This document shows, piece by piece, positions 35,412-43,806 of a DNA stretch of 64,000 nucleotides. Source of the DNA: Pseudomonas sp. MRSN 12121. GTDB taxonomy: Bacteria; Pseudomonadota; Gammaproteobacteria; Pseudomonadales; Pseudomonadaceae. The notes beneath the pieces are model-generated. The model was not told where the DNA came from. It ran no database searches and saw only the letters and a program-made list of their open reading frames with translations. Both the position numbers and the translations under genes were made by a program. The first letter of the stretch is position 1; every line of letters starts with the position of its first letter. The stretch lies in the NCBI RefSeq assembly GCF_000931465.1, contig NZ_CP010892.1, positions 4,053,388-4,117,387 on the forward strand. Direction: 5' to 3'.

Positions 35412-36356
35412 ATGAAAAACTGGCTAACCCTGATCCTCGGCCTCCCCACCGCCCAGGCCACAGAGCGCATGCGCGCCTGGCGCGCACTGAAGGCCTGCGG
35501 CGCCGCAGTGCTGCGGGACGGCGCCTACCTGCTGCCCGACACCCCCGCCTGCCGCGAAGCCCTGGCCGCGATCGAGCGAGACATCCTGGCAATCAATGGC
35601 ACCGCCTATGTGCTACCGGTGGTGGACCCCGACGGCGCCCGCTTTACCGGCCTGTTCGACCGCGGCGAGGACTACGGCAAGCTGCGCAGCGAGATCGAGG
35701 CATGCCGCAGCCAGCTCACGGCCGACACCGCGCTGGCCAGCACCCGGCTGGTGCGCAAGCTGCGCAAGGCCTACGACCAGTTGGCCGGCATCGATTACTT
35801 CCCCGGTCCGTCCAGGCAGCAACTCGACGCGGCCCTGCTGGAGCTCGAGCGCGCCGTCAGCCGCGCCCTGTCGGCGGACGAACCCCATGGCCAGGACCTG
35901 CCGATCGCCCGGCTCGACCCCGGCGCCTACCGGGGCCGCACCTGGGCCACCCGCCAGCGCCCCTGGGTCGACCGCCTGGCCTGTGCCTGGCTGATCCGCC
36001 GTTTTATCGACCCCCAGGCGCGCATTCTCTGGCTGGAGCAGCCCCAGGACTGCCCCGCCGATGCCCTGGGTTTCGACTTCGATGGCGCGACCTTCAGCCA
36101 TGTCGGCCAGCGCGTCAGCTTCGAAACCCTGCAAGCCAGCTTTGCCCTGCAAGCGCCCGGCCTGGAACGCCTCGCCGCGCTGGTGCACTACCTGGACATC
36201 GGCGGCCTCCAGCCCGTGGAAGCCGCCGGGGTCGAACGGGTGCTGGCGGGGCTGCGCAACACCCTTTCCCATGACGATCACCTGTTGGCCGCCGCCAGTG
36301 CCCTGTTCGATGGCCTGCTCGCCGGTTTTGCGCAAGAGGAACACGCCCATGACTAA
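35412..36356 (+). CDS. chrB: Chromate resistance protein ChrB
   Basis: 314 residues. The N-terminal domain begins WLTLILGLPTAQATERMRAWRALK and contains GAAVLRDGAYLLP; the C-terminal domain carries TRQRPWVDRLACAWLIRRFIDP and the acidic/His motif SHVGQRVSFETL. Both are signatures of ChrB, the chromate-responsive regulator that controls chrA. It overlaps chrA by 8 bases (the chrA ATG lies within the last codons), so the two are translated together. A palindrome just upstream is the probable binding site. Confidence 0.92.
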   Translation: MKNWLTLILGLPTAQATERMRAWRALKACGAAVLRDGAYLLPDTPACREALAAIERDILAINGTAYVLPVVDPDGARFTGLFDRGEDYGKLRSEIEACRSQLTADTALASTRLVRKLRKAYDQLAGIDYFPGPSRQQLDAALLELERAVSRALSADEPHGQDLPIARLDPGAYRGRTWATRQRPWVDRLACAWLIRRFIDPQARILWLEQPQDCPADALGFDFDGATFSHVGQRVSFETLQASFALQAPGLERLAALVHYLDIGGLQPVEAAGVERVLAGLRNTLSHDDHLLAAASALFDGLLAGFAQEEHAHD

Positions 36357-37707
36357 AACCTGCGACACGGCAGTGGAAGCGGATCTGCCCCGGCCCGAGC
36401 CGATCGGCCTGCGCGAAGCCTTCTGGTTCTGGCTCAAGCTGGGCTTCATCAGCTTCGGCGGGCCGGCGGGGCAGATTTCGATCATGCACCAGGAGCTGGT
36501 GGAGCGGCGGCGCTGGATCTCCGAGCGGCGCTTCCTCCACGCCCTCAACTACTGCATGTTGCTGCCCGGCCCCGAGGCCCAGCAGCTGGCGACCTATATC
36601 GGCTGGCTGATGCACCGCACCTGGGGCGGGGTGATCGCCGGCGCGCTGTTCGTCTTGCCGTCGCTGTTCATCCTGGTTGCCTTGTCGTGGATGTACATCG
36701 CCTTCGGCGAAGTCCCGGTGGTGGCCGGGCTGTTCTACGGCATCAAGCCGGCGGTGACGGCGATCGTGGTGCAGGCCGCGCACCGGATCGGCTCGCGGGC
36801 GTTGAAGAACAACTGGCTGTGGGCCATCGCGGCGGCGTCCTTCATCGCGATCTTCGCCTTCGATGTGCCCTTCCCGCTGATCGTGCTGGGGGCGGCGCTG
36901 ATCGGTTATGCCGGCGGCCGGCTGGCGCCCGCGAAGTTCAGCACCGGTGGCCATGGCGCTGCGCGCGCCTCCTTCGGCACCGCCTTGATCGACGACGACA
37001 CTCCCACTCCTGACCACGCGCGCTTCAGCTGGCTGAAACTGACCCGGCTGGTGCTGGTGGGCGCGCTGCTCTGGGCCTTGCCGATGGGCCTCCTGACCGC
37101 GCTCTTCGGCTGGGGCGGCACCCTGACCCAGATGGGCTGGTTCTTCACCAAGGCCGCCTTGCTGACCTTCGGCGGCGCCTATGCGGTGTTGCCTTATGTC
37201 TATCAGGGCGCGGTCGGTCACTACGGCTGGCTGACCCCGACCCAGATGATCGACGGCCTGGCCCTGGGCGAAACCACGCCCGGGCCGCTGATCATGGTGG
37301 TGGCGTTCGTCGGTTTCATCGGCGCCTATGTCGGCCAGGTGTTCGGCGCCGACCAGGTGTTCCTCGCCGGCGCCCTGGCGGCGACCCTGGTGACCTGGTT
37401 CACCTTCCTGCCTTCGTTCCTGTTCATCCTCGCCGGCGGGCCGCTGGTGGAGTCGACGCACAACGAACTGAAGTTCACCGCGCCGCTGACCGCGATCACC
37501 GCGGCGGTGGTCGGGGTGATCCTCAACCTGGCGTGCTTCTTCGGCTATCACGTGCTGTGGCCGAAGGGCTTCGGCGGCGCGCTCGACTGGCCGTCGGCGC
37601 TGATCGCCATCGCCGCGGCGATCGCCCTGTTCCGCTTCAAGCGCGGAGTGATCCAGGTGCTGCTGGCCTGCGCCCTCGCCGGCCTGGCGGTGCACCTGTT
37701 GCGTTAG
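36349..37707 (+). CDS. chrA: Chromate efflux transporter ChrA
   Basis: 452 residues, the long bidomain form of the CHR family. Two homologous halves each open with the CHR motif: FWFWLKLGFISFGGPAGQIS near residue 25 and GWFFTKAALLTFGGAYAVLP in the second half. PGP motifs follow in each (LLPGPEAQQLA and TTPGPLIMVV). About 10-12 transmembrane helices are predicted by eye. It exports chromate across the inner membrane. The start at 36349 overlaps chrB and gives the family length. Confidence 0.94.
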   Translation: MTKTCDTAVEADLPRPEPIGLREAFWFWLKLGFISFGGPAGQISIMHQELVERRRWISERRFLHALNYCMLLPGPEAQQLATYIGWLMHRTWGGVIAGALFVLPSLFILVALSWMYIAFGEVPVVAGLFYGIKPAVTAIVVQAAHRIGSRALKNNWLWAIAAASFIAIFAFDVPFPLIVLGAALIGYAGGRLAPAKFSTGGHGAARASFGTALIDDDTPTPDHARFSWLKLTRLVLVGALLWALPMGLLTALFGWGGTLTQMGWFFTKAALLTFGGAYAVLPYVYQGAVGHYGWLTPTQMIDGLALGETTPGPLIMVVAFVGFIGAYVGQVFGADQVFLAGALAATLVTWFTFLPSFLFILAGGPLVESTHNELKFTAPLTAITAAVVGVILNLACFFGYHVLWPKGFGGALDWPSALIAIAAAIALFRFKRGVIQVLLACALAGLAVHLLR

Positions 37708-37746
37708 CGTCCCGGCGCTTCTCCAGCGGGCCTCGCGCCCGCCGGA

Positions 37747-38547
37747 TCATCCATGGGCGAAGCGGCGCACGCCTGTGCTGGCCGCCGCGCGCAGCGTGCC
37801 GGTGGCGGGCGCCGCCGGCTCCGCGACCTCCACGCCCAACAGGCCCAGCAGCCGCGCGCGAATGCCCTGGAAACCTTCCTGGCCGGTGTCCCGGGTGCGT
37901 GGCAGGTCGATGCGCAGTTGCTCGGCGATCCTGCCGTTGGCCAGGACGATGACCCGGTCGGCCAGCAGGATGGCTTCGTCGACGTCGTGGGTCACCAGCA
38001 GCACTGCCGGCCGGTGCTTGTGCCACAGGTCGATGATCAGCCGGTGCATGCGGATCCGGGTCAGGGCATCGAGCGCGGCGAAGGGTTCGTCGAGCAACAG
38101 CAGCTTGGGCTCGCGCACCAGGCCGCGGGCCAGGGCCACGCGCTGCGCTTCGCCGCCGGAGAGGGTCGCCGGGTAGGCGTCCAGGCGATGGGCCAGGCCG
38201 ACTTCGGTCAACGCTTGCACGGCGCGGGCGCGGGCATCGGGGCTGCGCAGGCCGAGGATCACGTTCTTCCAGGCGCGTTTCCAGGGCATCAGCCGTGGCT
38301 CCTGGAACACCGCCGCGCGGGCCTTGGGCACCCGTAACTGGCCGCTGTCGATGCTGTCCAGCCCGGCCAGGCTGCGCAGCAAGGTGGTCTTGCCGGAACC
38401 GCTGGCGCCCAGCAGGGCGACGAATTCGCCGGGGGCGATGTCCAGGTCCAGGCCGTCGATGACCCGTTGCTGGCCGAACTGGCGGACCACGTTGCGCAAC
38501 CGCACCGGCGCGGCTTGGCTGGCGTCCACAGAATCGATGCTCGACAT
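37747..38547 (-). CDS. Sulfonate/taurine-type ABC transporter ATP-binding protein (SsuB-like)
   Basis: 266 residues. Walker A is GASGSGKTTLLR (about 48-58), the Q-loop AVFQEPRLMPW, the ABC signature LSGGEAQRVALARGL, Walker B LLLLDEPFAALD and the H-loop VTHDVDEA. The Q-loop wording RLMPW is typical of SsuB/TauB/nitrate-type ATPases. The start at 38547 is 2 bases after the permease stop, with AGGA inside the permease end. The last 35 residues (AEPAAPATGTLRAAAS) are extra and polar. Binding proteins for the complex are probably the two encoded at 46.2 and 49.2 kb. Confidence 0.88.
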   Translation of the reverse strand: MSSIDSVDASQAAPVRLRNVVRQFGQQRVIDGLDLDIAPGEFVALLGASGSGKTTLLRSLAGLDSIDSGQLRVPKARAAVFQEPRLMPWKRAWKNVILGLRSPDARARAVQALTEVGLAHRLDAYPATLSGGEAQRVALARGLVREPKLLLLDEPFAALDALTRIRMHRLIIDLWHKHRPAVLLVTHDVDEAILLADRVIVLANGRIAEQLRIDLPRTRDTGQEGFQGIRARLLGLLGVEVAEPAAPATGTLRAAASTGVRRFAHG

Positions 38548-38549
38548 AA

Positions 38550-39434
38550 TCAGTTCCTCACGAAAGATGGGCGCCAGGCCAGGGCGAAACGTTCCAGGGT
38601 GCGGATCACCCCGTCGATCAACAGGCCGAGGACGCTGTAGATCAGCAGGCAGATCACGATCACGTCGGTGCGCATGAAGTCCCGCGCGTCGCTGGCCAGG
38701 TAGCCGATGCCGGCGGTGGTGTTGATCTGTTCGACGAACACCAGGGCCAGCCAGGAAATGCCCAGGGAATAACGCAGGCCGACGAAGAACGAGGGCAAGG
38801 CGCCAGGCAGGATCACATGCCAGATCAGCTCCCGGCGGTTCAGGCCCAGGGTGTTGGCAGCCTCGATCAGCTTGGGGTCGATGTTGCGGATGCCGGCGAA
38901 CAGGTTGAGGTACACCGGGAAGGTGGTGCCGGTGACGATCAGCGCGATCTTGGTGAACTCGCCGATGCCGAACCAGAGGATGAACAGCGGCACCAGGGCC
39001 AGCGAGGGGATGGTGCGCAGCATCTGCATCGGCGAATCGAGCACCACCTCGCCGCGCTTCGACAAGCCGCTGACCAGCGCCGCGACCACGCCGATGGACA
39101 CCCCGATGCTCAACCCCATCAGCGCCCGTTGCAGCGACACCAGCAGGTGCCGGCCCAGTTCGCCGGAGGCGATCATCGCCCACAAAGTGCCGCCGATCTG
39201 CGACGGCGCGGCGATCACCCGCTGCGGAATCAGGCCCCAGCGCGAGGCCAGCTCCCAGAGCAACAGCAACACGATCGGGCTGATCAGCCGCAGCAACACT
39301 TCGGGGGTACGCCAGGTGCGCAACCAGGCGGGAACCCAGCGCGCCGCGCCCTGCCCCCCGCCGGCCAGGCCTGGGGCCTTGTCGATGGAAAACGAACTGG
39401 CGGCGCTCGGCGGATCGAAGGTCTTGTCGCTCAT
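38550..39434 (-). CDS. Sulfonate-type ABC transporter permease (SsuC-like)
   Basis: 294 residues with six predicted helices. The EAA loop is LIEAANTLGLNRRELIWHVILPGALP, the contact with the ATPase, and the flanking wording (GIRNIDPKLIEAA, SLGISWLALVFVEQINTTAGIG) is that of SsuC/TauC permeases. A 35-residue polar N-terminus precedes the first helix. The start at 39434 has AAGGAAG upstream. First gene of a two-gene operon with the ATPase, divergent from an LLM monooxygenase across a 400-base AT-rich region. Confidence 0.88.
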   Translation of the reverse strand: MSDKTFDPPSAASSFSIDKAPGLAGGGQGAARWVPAWLRTWRTPEVLLRLISPIVLLLLWELASRWGLIPQRVIAAPSQIGGTLWAMIASGELGRHLLVSLQRALMGLSIGVSIGVVAALVSGLSKRGEVVLDSPMQMLRTIPSLALVPLFILWFGIGEFTKIALIVTGTTFPVYLNLFAGIRNIDPKLIEAANTLGLNRRELIWHVILPGALPSFFVGLRYSLGISWLALVFVEQINTTAGIGYLASDARDFMRTDVIVICLLIYSVLGLLIDGVIRTLERFALAWRPSFVRN

Positions 39435-39536
39435 CGGGCTTCCTTCCTCATCATCGGCACAGGGCGGGAGGCGCCCTGTATCCACGTTCGAGCCATGCTA
39501 TTCGCATAAAAAATCGCAGTGAAATTCTTTTTGGGC

Positions 39537-39546
39537 ATAACCTAAT
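39537..39546. promoter_or_regulatory. AT-rich shared box, copy in the permease/LLM divergent region
   Basis: ATAACCTAAT, repeated exactly at 43717-43726 in the LysR/dioxygenase divergent region. It is part of the 400-base region 39435-39834, which has no gene and strong A+T enrichment. Confidence 0.35.
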
Positions 39547-39693
39547 ATGATTAAAAATCAGATAGAAAAAGAACCGAATAAATAATTTGCATAGTAAAGC
39601 CTCGCGACCCAGACCCTTCGCCGGGCCTGCTCCTGATGCGGCATAAAATGCGCATTACTGATGAATCCATAAATTGATAATCAATAATTTTAA

Positions 39694-39708
39694 TAATTAA
39701 CTTAGAAC
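39694..39708 (+). promoter_or_regulatory. AT-rich upstream box (sulfur-island type), copy 1
   Basis: TAATTAACTTAGAAC, 66 bases before a conserved leader motif. A 14-of-15 match occurs at 52546 and a related copy is at 42619-42631 on the minus strand. Candidate CysB/LysR-type activator site or promoter core. Confidence 0.45.
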
Positions 39709-39759
39709 GAAACGGCATTTCACAGCCCGCCCCCGCTGCGCCTACTTTCGACACCACGG

Positions 39760-39783
39760 ACCGACCCCTCGCCCGGTGGAGGC
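39760..39783 (+). promoter_or_regulatory. Conserved leader motif, copy 1 (LLM monooxygenase)
   Basis: ACCGACC followed by CCTCGCCC and GGTGGAGGC, 52 bases before the start codon of the LLM gene. It is shared with leaders at 46091 and 52610. It could be a small RNA element or a protein-binding site. Confidence 0.5.
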
Positions 39784-39834
39784 TGCACTCACTCCTGCTC
39801 CATGCAGGCCTGTCCAAAAAAGGGGAAATCCACC

Positions 39835-40917
39835 ATGAGCATCGAATTCATCGGCTACATCGGCGGCCATCAGTCGTCGGAAATCCATCCGCGCAGCGGC
39901 CCCGCCCTGCAACCCGACTATGTGGAGCAGGTGGCCCGCGCCCACGAAGAAGCCGGCTTCGACCGCGCGCTGGTGGCCTTCCACTCCAGCAGCCCGGACA
40001 ACACGCTGATCGCCGCGCATGCCGCCAGCGTGACCCGGCGCCTCAAGTTCCTGATCGCCCACCGCCCGGGCTTCGTCGCGCCGACCCTGGCCGCCCGCCA
40101 GTTCGCCACCCTGGATGTGTTCAATGGCGGGCGCACCGCGGTGCACATCATCACCGGCGGCGACGACCACGAACTGCGCGCCGACGGCAGCCATATCGGC
40201 AAGGAGGAGCGCTACGCCCGCACCGACGAATACCTCGACGTGCTGCGCCAGGAATGGAGCAGCGAGGCGCCGTTCGACTACCACGGTTCCTACTACCAGG
40301 TCGAAGGCGCGCACTCGGTGGTGCAGTCGCCGCAACAGCCGCATATCCCGCTGTATTTCGGCGGTTCGTCGGCGGCGGCCATCGCGGTGGCCGGCAAGCA
40401 CGCGGATGTCTATGCGCTGTGGGGCGAAACCTACGAACAAGTGCGGGAAGTGGTCGCCCAAGTGCGCGCCGAAGCGGCCCGGCATGGCCGCAGCATTCGC
40501 TTCAGCCTGTCGCTGCGGCCGATCCTGGCGGACACCGAGGAACAGGCCTGGGAACGCGCCGAGCGCATCCTGCAACAGGCCACCACGCTTGCCGAACAGA
40601 GCGGCTTCGTGCGGCGCGAGCCGCCCAACGAAGGCTCGCGGCGCCTGCTGGCCGCCGCGGCCAAGGGCTCGCGCCTGGACAAGCGCCTGTGGACCGGGAT
40701 CGCCGGCCTGCTCGGCGCCCAGGGCAATTCCACCGCCCTGGTCGGCACCCCGGAACAGGTGGCCGAGGCCCTGCTCGACTATTACGACCTGGGCATCACC
40801 ACCTTCCTGATCCGCGGCTTCGACCCGCTCGACGACGCCATCGACTACGGCAAGCGCCTGATCCCCCTGACCCGGCAACGGGTGGCCGAGCGCGAACGCC
40901 AACAGCGCGTCGCCTGA
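39835..40917 (+). CDS. LLM-class flavin-dependent monooxygenase (SsuD-like)
   Basis: 360 residues of the bacterial luciferase-like family. Family wording includes ARAHEEAGFDRALVAFHSS at the start, FLIAHRPGFVAPTLAARQFATLDVFNGGRTAVHIITGGDD and HGSYYQVEGAHSVVQSPQQPHIPLYFGGSS, close to alkanesulfonate monooxygenases that use FMNH2 to cleave C-S bonds. The start at 39835 follows AGGGGAA; a leader ORF codon 11 residues earlier is less likely. No flavin reductase is adjacent, so reduced FMN must come from elsewhere (an SsuE-like enzyme). It is divergent from the SsuBC-like permease operon. Confidence 0.9.
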   Translation: MSIEFIGYIGGHQSSEIHPRSGPALQPDYVEQVARAHEEAGFDRALVAFHSSSPDNTLIAAHAASVTRRLKFLIAHRPGFVAPTLAARQFATLDVFNGGRTAVHIITGGDDHELRADGSHIGKEERYARTDEYLDVLRQEWSSEAPFDYHGSYYQVEGAHSVVQSPQQPHIPLYFGGSSAAAIAVAGKHADVYALWGETYEQVREVVAQVRAEAARHGRSIRFSLSLRPILADTEEQAWERAERILQQATTLAEQSGFVRREPPNEGSRRLLAAAAKGSRLDKRLWTGIAGLLGAQGNSTALVGTPEQVAEALLDYYDLGITTFLIRGFDPLDDAIDYGKRLIPLTRQRVAERERQQRVA

Positions 40918-40948
40918 ACGCGCCACACGCGGGTTCCGGTCCTGCTCG

Positions 40949-40974
40949 CGAGGGAGCGCTGCGGCTCTCCCTCG
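40949..40974. terminator. Hairpin after the LLM gene
   Basis: Perfect 8-base-pair stem CGAGGGAG / CTCCCTCG with a 10-base loop 31 bases past the stop. No T-run follows, so termination is uncertain. Confidence 0.35.
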
Positions 40975-41120
40975 GGCCGGATCGCCAGGGCTTCGATCGG
41001 TGAACAAGATCCCCCGCGTGGGGCTCGGGCCGCGCTGCCTATTTGCCCTGGCTATTGTCGGCGCCCGCTGCCATCGGTCATCATTCGCCGCGCCCCGGCG
41101 CCACGAATGGACTCGCCCGC

Positions 41121-41483
41121 ATGACCGCTCCCACCGCTCCCACTCCCCAGCAGAAAGCCGTCTGTGACCGCTACGGGCTACCCGTGCTTGTTCCCGAGGA
41201 CATGATCGCGGTTGCGCTGGCCACCCTCGGCCGATCGCCCATCTACGGCACACGGATTGCGTTGCCGGAGGGCGGCAATGTCAGCTGGTTCATCCACTGC
41301 GGGGACTACTCGGACGCGGAGGATTTCTATCAGCCGGTCCATGCCGAGCATCTGCATGAACGGCTGCCGCATGTCATGAACTACCTCTGCCTGCCCGCGG
41401 GCGCCAGGTTCATCATCGACACCGAAGGCTACGAAGACGTCTGGATCGAAGCGCCCGATCCCGGCACCGCCGAAGCCCCGTGA
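41121..41483 (+). CDS. Imm33-like (DUF2185) putative immunity protein
   Basis: 120 residues, soluble. The middle reads LVPEDMIAVALATLGRSPIYGTRIALPEGGNVSWFIHCGDYSDAED and then HERLPHVMNYLCLPAGARFI. The pattern (R, a Gly-Asn-Val/Ser-Trp core, an acidic cluster, then HVMNY..LP) resembles the Imm33 immunity family that neutralises polymorphic toxins. No toxin gene lies next to it, so it would be an orphan. The start at 41121 is chosen as the ATG nearest the conserved part; ribosome site unclear. Confidence 0.6.
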   Translation: MTAPTAPTPQQKAVCDRYGLPVLVPEDMIAVALATLGRSPIYGTRIALPEGGNVSWFIHCGDYSDAEDFYQPVHAEHLHERLPHVMNYLCLPAGARFIIDTEGYEDVWIEAPDPGTAEAP

Positions 41484-41585
41484 CACCACGTCGCCCGCTT
41501 TACCGAGCTACGTCGGAATGCCGCCCACCCGAGCCTCGCTGACGCTCGGCAACGGCTACAGGTGCGGTGAGTTAGCACGAGATCT

Positions 41586-41664
41586 GTAGGAGCGAAGCTT
41601 GCTCGCGATGGCGTCCGTTCAGACAGCCCGCATCGCCCGGATCGCGGGCAAGCCTCGCTCCTAC
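41586..41664. repeat. Inverted REP pair
   Basis: TGTAGGAGCGAAGCTTGCTC and its inverted mate GCGGGCAAGCCTCGCTCCTA. They separate the immunity-like gene and the convergent aldolase gene. Confidence 0.85.
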
Positions 41665-41744
41665 CGACAGGGTCCGAACCGCAATCGCTGTCGAGCCTGG
41701 GCGGCACTCCGACGTAGCGGGCGCCAGCCAGGCACCGCGGCATA

Positions 41745-42539
41745 TCACTCCTTGTAGGCCGTATCGCTACGCTCCAGCTGGCGGATCAGCGCGTCCCAGT
41801 GCCGGGCCACGCCGGGGCCGTCGCCCTTGCTGAAGGCTTCGGCCTGTTTCTCGACCTTGGCCACCACTTCGGCGGGCGGGAAGATCAGTTCGGCGTTGCC
41901 GGCGGCCTGGGCCGCGACCTGGATGTTGCAGGCGCGCTCCAGGCCGTGCAGTTGCTGGAACGCGTGCTCGACACTGATGCCCGCGGTCAGCAGCCCGTGG
42001 TTGCGCAGGATCAGCACGCTCTTGTCGCCCAGGTCCGCCACCAGCCGCTCGCGCTCGTCGAGGTCCAGGGCGATGCCTTCGTAACCGTGATAGGCCACCC
42101 GCCCGGAAAAGCCGATGGCGTGCTGGGAAATCGGCAACAGCCCGTCACGCTGGGCGGACACGGCGATGCCGTCGCGGGTATGGGTGTGCAGCACCGCCTG
42201 CAGGTCGGGTCGGGCGCCGTGGATCGCGCTGTGGATCACATAGCCGGCGTAGTTGATCCCCAGGCCGGTCGGGTCGTCGACCAGGGTGCCGTCGATATCC
42301 ACCTTGACCAGGTTGGACGCGGTGATCTCGTCGAACAGCAGGCCGAAGGCGTTGATCAGGAAGTGCTCGTCGGGTCCCGGCACCCGCGCGGAAAAGTGCG
42401 TGTAGATGTGGTCGGTCCACTTGAACAGCGCGGCCAGCCGGTAGGCGGCGGCCAGTTTCACCCGCACGTCCCACTCTTCTGGGCTGACGCGCTGACGGAC
42501 AGATTTCGAGACGCTGGATAACGGGCTGACGCTGCTCAT
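41745..42539 (-). CDS. Class II aldolase/adducin family protein
   Basis: 264 residues. The zinc-binding site of class II aldolases shows as HTHTRDG and, later, RNHGLLTAG; the entry reads VKLAAAYRLAALFKWTDHIYTHFSARVPG. Members are fuculose-phosphate-type aldolases, decarboxylases or epimerases; the eukaryotic-adducin-like branch seen here has no agreed activity. The start at 42539 follows AGGAAA with a 9-base gap. It is probably monocistronic and ends at a REP pair. An AT-rich box like that of the sulfur genes lies about 85 bases upstream. Confidence 0.87.
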   Translation of the reverse strand: MSSVSPLSSVSKSVRQRVSPEEWDVRVKLAAAYRLAALFKWTDHIYTHFSARVPGPDEHFLINAFGLLFDEITASNLVKVDIDGTLVDDPTGLGINYAGYVIHSAIHGARPDLQAVLHTHTRDGIAVSAQRDGLLPISQHAIGFSGRVAYHGYEGIALDLDERERLVADLGDKSVLILRNHGLLTAGISVEHAFQQLHGLERACNIQVAAQAAGNAELIFPPAEVVAKVEKQAEAFSKGDGPGVARHWDALIRQLERSDTAYKE

Positions 42540-42618
42540 GACAAAGGTTTCCTGGAGGTCTTGGGGGATCTCCAGCCAGCCTAGGGGAAGGCCAAAAATA
42601 ATAAAAAGCACATTTTAA

Positions 42619-42631
42619 TCTAAGCTAATTA
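42619..42631 (-). promoter_or_regulatory. AT-rich upstream box, copy 3 (degenerate)
   Basis: TAATTAGCTTAGA on the minus strand, 12 of 13 positions matching the 39694 box, about 85 bases upstream of the aldolase start. Confidence 0.35.
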
Positions 42632-42679
42632 TTATTATTTTTTATCTTATCCTCGCCTCGTCCGGGCCTGTCGAGCGCC

Positions 42680-43585
42680 TCAGGCGGCGCTCTTGATCTT
42701 GTGCAGCGCAGCGGCCACCAGTTGGCCGAAGGCATCTACCGGGCCTTGCAGGTTGCCGAGAAAACGCGGGTAGATCAGCCACAGGTCCATCACCGGCTTG
42801 AAGTCCTTGAGCGGCATCGCCGCCAGTTGCTCGCGATGGGCGCTGCGCTCCAGCAACGGGCGCGGCACCAGGCCGAGGCCCAGGCCGTCGGCGACCAGGC
42901 CCAGTTGCAACTCGGTGCCGAAGGTCTCCAGGTTGACCCGCAGCGCCAGCCCCTGGTCCGACAGGGTGCGTTGCAATCCGGCACGGAAACCGCAGCCGTC
43001 GGGGTTGAGAATCCAGCCGTTCTGGTAGACGTCGGCGAGCTTGCACGGGCGCTTGGGCAACTGCTCCCGGGCGCAGACCACCACCAGTTCCATCTTGCCG
43101 ATCGACTCGCCGACAATATTGTCCGGAAAGATCTTGCCGGCCGGAAACAGCGCCGCCGCCGCATCCAGTTCGCCGCGCTCGATCTTGCCCACCAGCTGGC
43201 TGCCCCAGCCGGTCGCCACCTGGGCGCGCAGCTCGGGGTACTCGGCGCGCAAGTGCTTGAGCGCATCGAGCAGCACCACGTCGCCGATGGTCTGCGGCAC
43301 GCCCAGGCGCAGCAGCCCGGTGGGCGGCGCGTCGCTGGCCACCAGTTCGCGCAGGGCGTCCATTTCCCGCAGGATCAGGCGGCACTGTTCGTACACCCGC
43401 GTGCCGATCAGGGTGGGCTTGAGCGGCTTGGTATTGCGGTCGAACAACTCCACGCCCAGGGCCTGCTCGAAGTTCTGCACGCGCCGCGTGATGGCCGGCT
43501 GCGTCAATTGCAGGGTCTCGGCGGCGTGGCTGATGGACTGGCAGCGAATCACTTCGACGAAGGCGTCGATATCGTCAATTTTCAT
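42680..43585 (-). CDS. LysR-family transcriptional regulator of the dioxygenase locus
   Basis: 301 residues. The HTH is MKIDDIDAFVEVIRCQSISH followed by LQLTQPAITRRVQNFEQALG. The effector domain includes LRLGVPQTIGDVVLLDALKHL and CGFRAGLQRTLSDQG. The start at 43585 is chosen to begin the HTH directly. It is divergent from the 3-mercaptopropionate dioxygenase gene; a LysR gene divergent from the dioxygenase and rhodanese pair is also the P. aeruginosa arrangement. It probably controls that operon and perhaps the neighbouring sulfur genes. Confidence 0.88.
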   Translation of the reverse strand: MKIDDIDAFVEVIRCQSISHAAETLQLTQPAITRRVQNFEQALGVELFDRNTKPLKPTLIGTRVYEQCRLILREMDALRELVASDAPPTGLLRLGVPQTIGDVVLLDALKHLRAEYPELRAQVATGWGSQLVGKIERGELDAAAALFPAGKIFPDNIVGESIGKMELVVVCAREQLPKRPCKLADVYQNGWILNPDGCGFRAGLQRTLSDQGLALRVNLETFGTELQLGLVADGLGLGLVPRPLLERSAHREQLAAMPLKDFKPVMDLWLIYPRFLGNLQGPVDAFGQLVAAALHKIKSAA

Positions 43586-43716
43586 TTGGCCCGCACATAG
43601 AGAACAGTCGACAAGATGTTTGAAAAGCATAATTCCATTGTCGGTGGCTGGATAGCCCGCTGCATCTATCGATAACGTCTAACTCTATTCACAAGGGTTC
43701 TAAATTCCTTTCAGCT

Positions 43717-43726
43717 ATAACCTAAT
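43717..43726. promoter_or_regulatory. AT-rich shared box in the LysR/dioxygenase region
   Basis: ATAACCTAAT, identical to 39537-39546. The whole divergent region 43586-43806 is AT-rich and probably holds both promoters. Confidence 0.35.
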
Positions 43727-43806
43727 CATAAAAAAATAGCATATTAAGAAAAATCATTATGCTTAAATCATAAGCACACATTTTTTCCCCGAACGATGGA
43801 ACCGTC

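Noticed and set aside
39760..39783. Leader motif considered as a SAM or SAH riboswitch
   Set aside because: It lacks the conserved cores of the SAM-I, SAM-II and SAH families as I know them and is too short; it is left as an unassigned motif.
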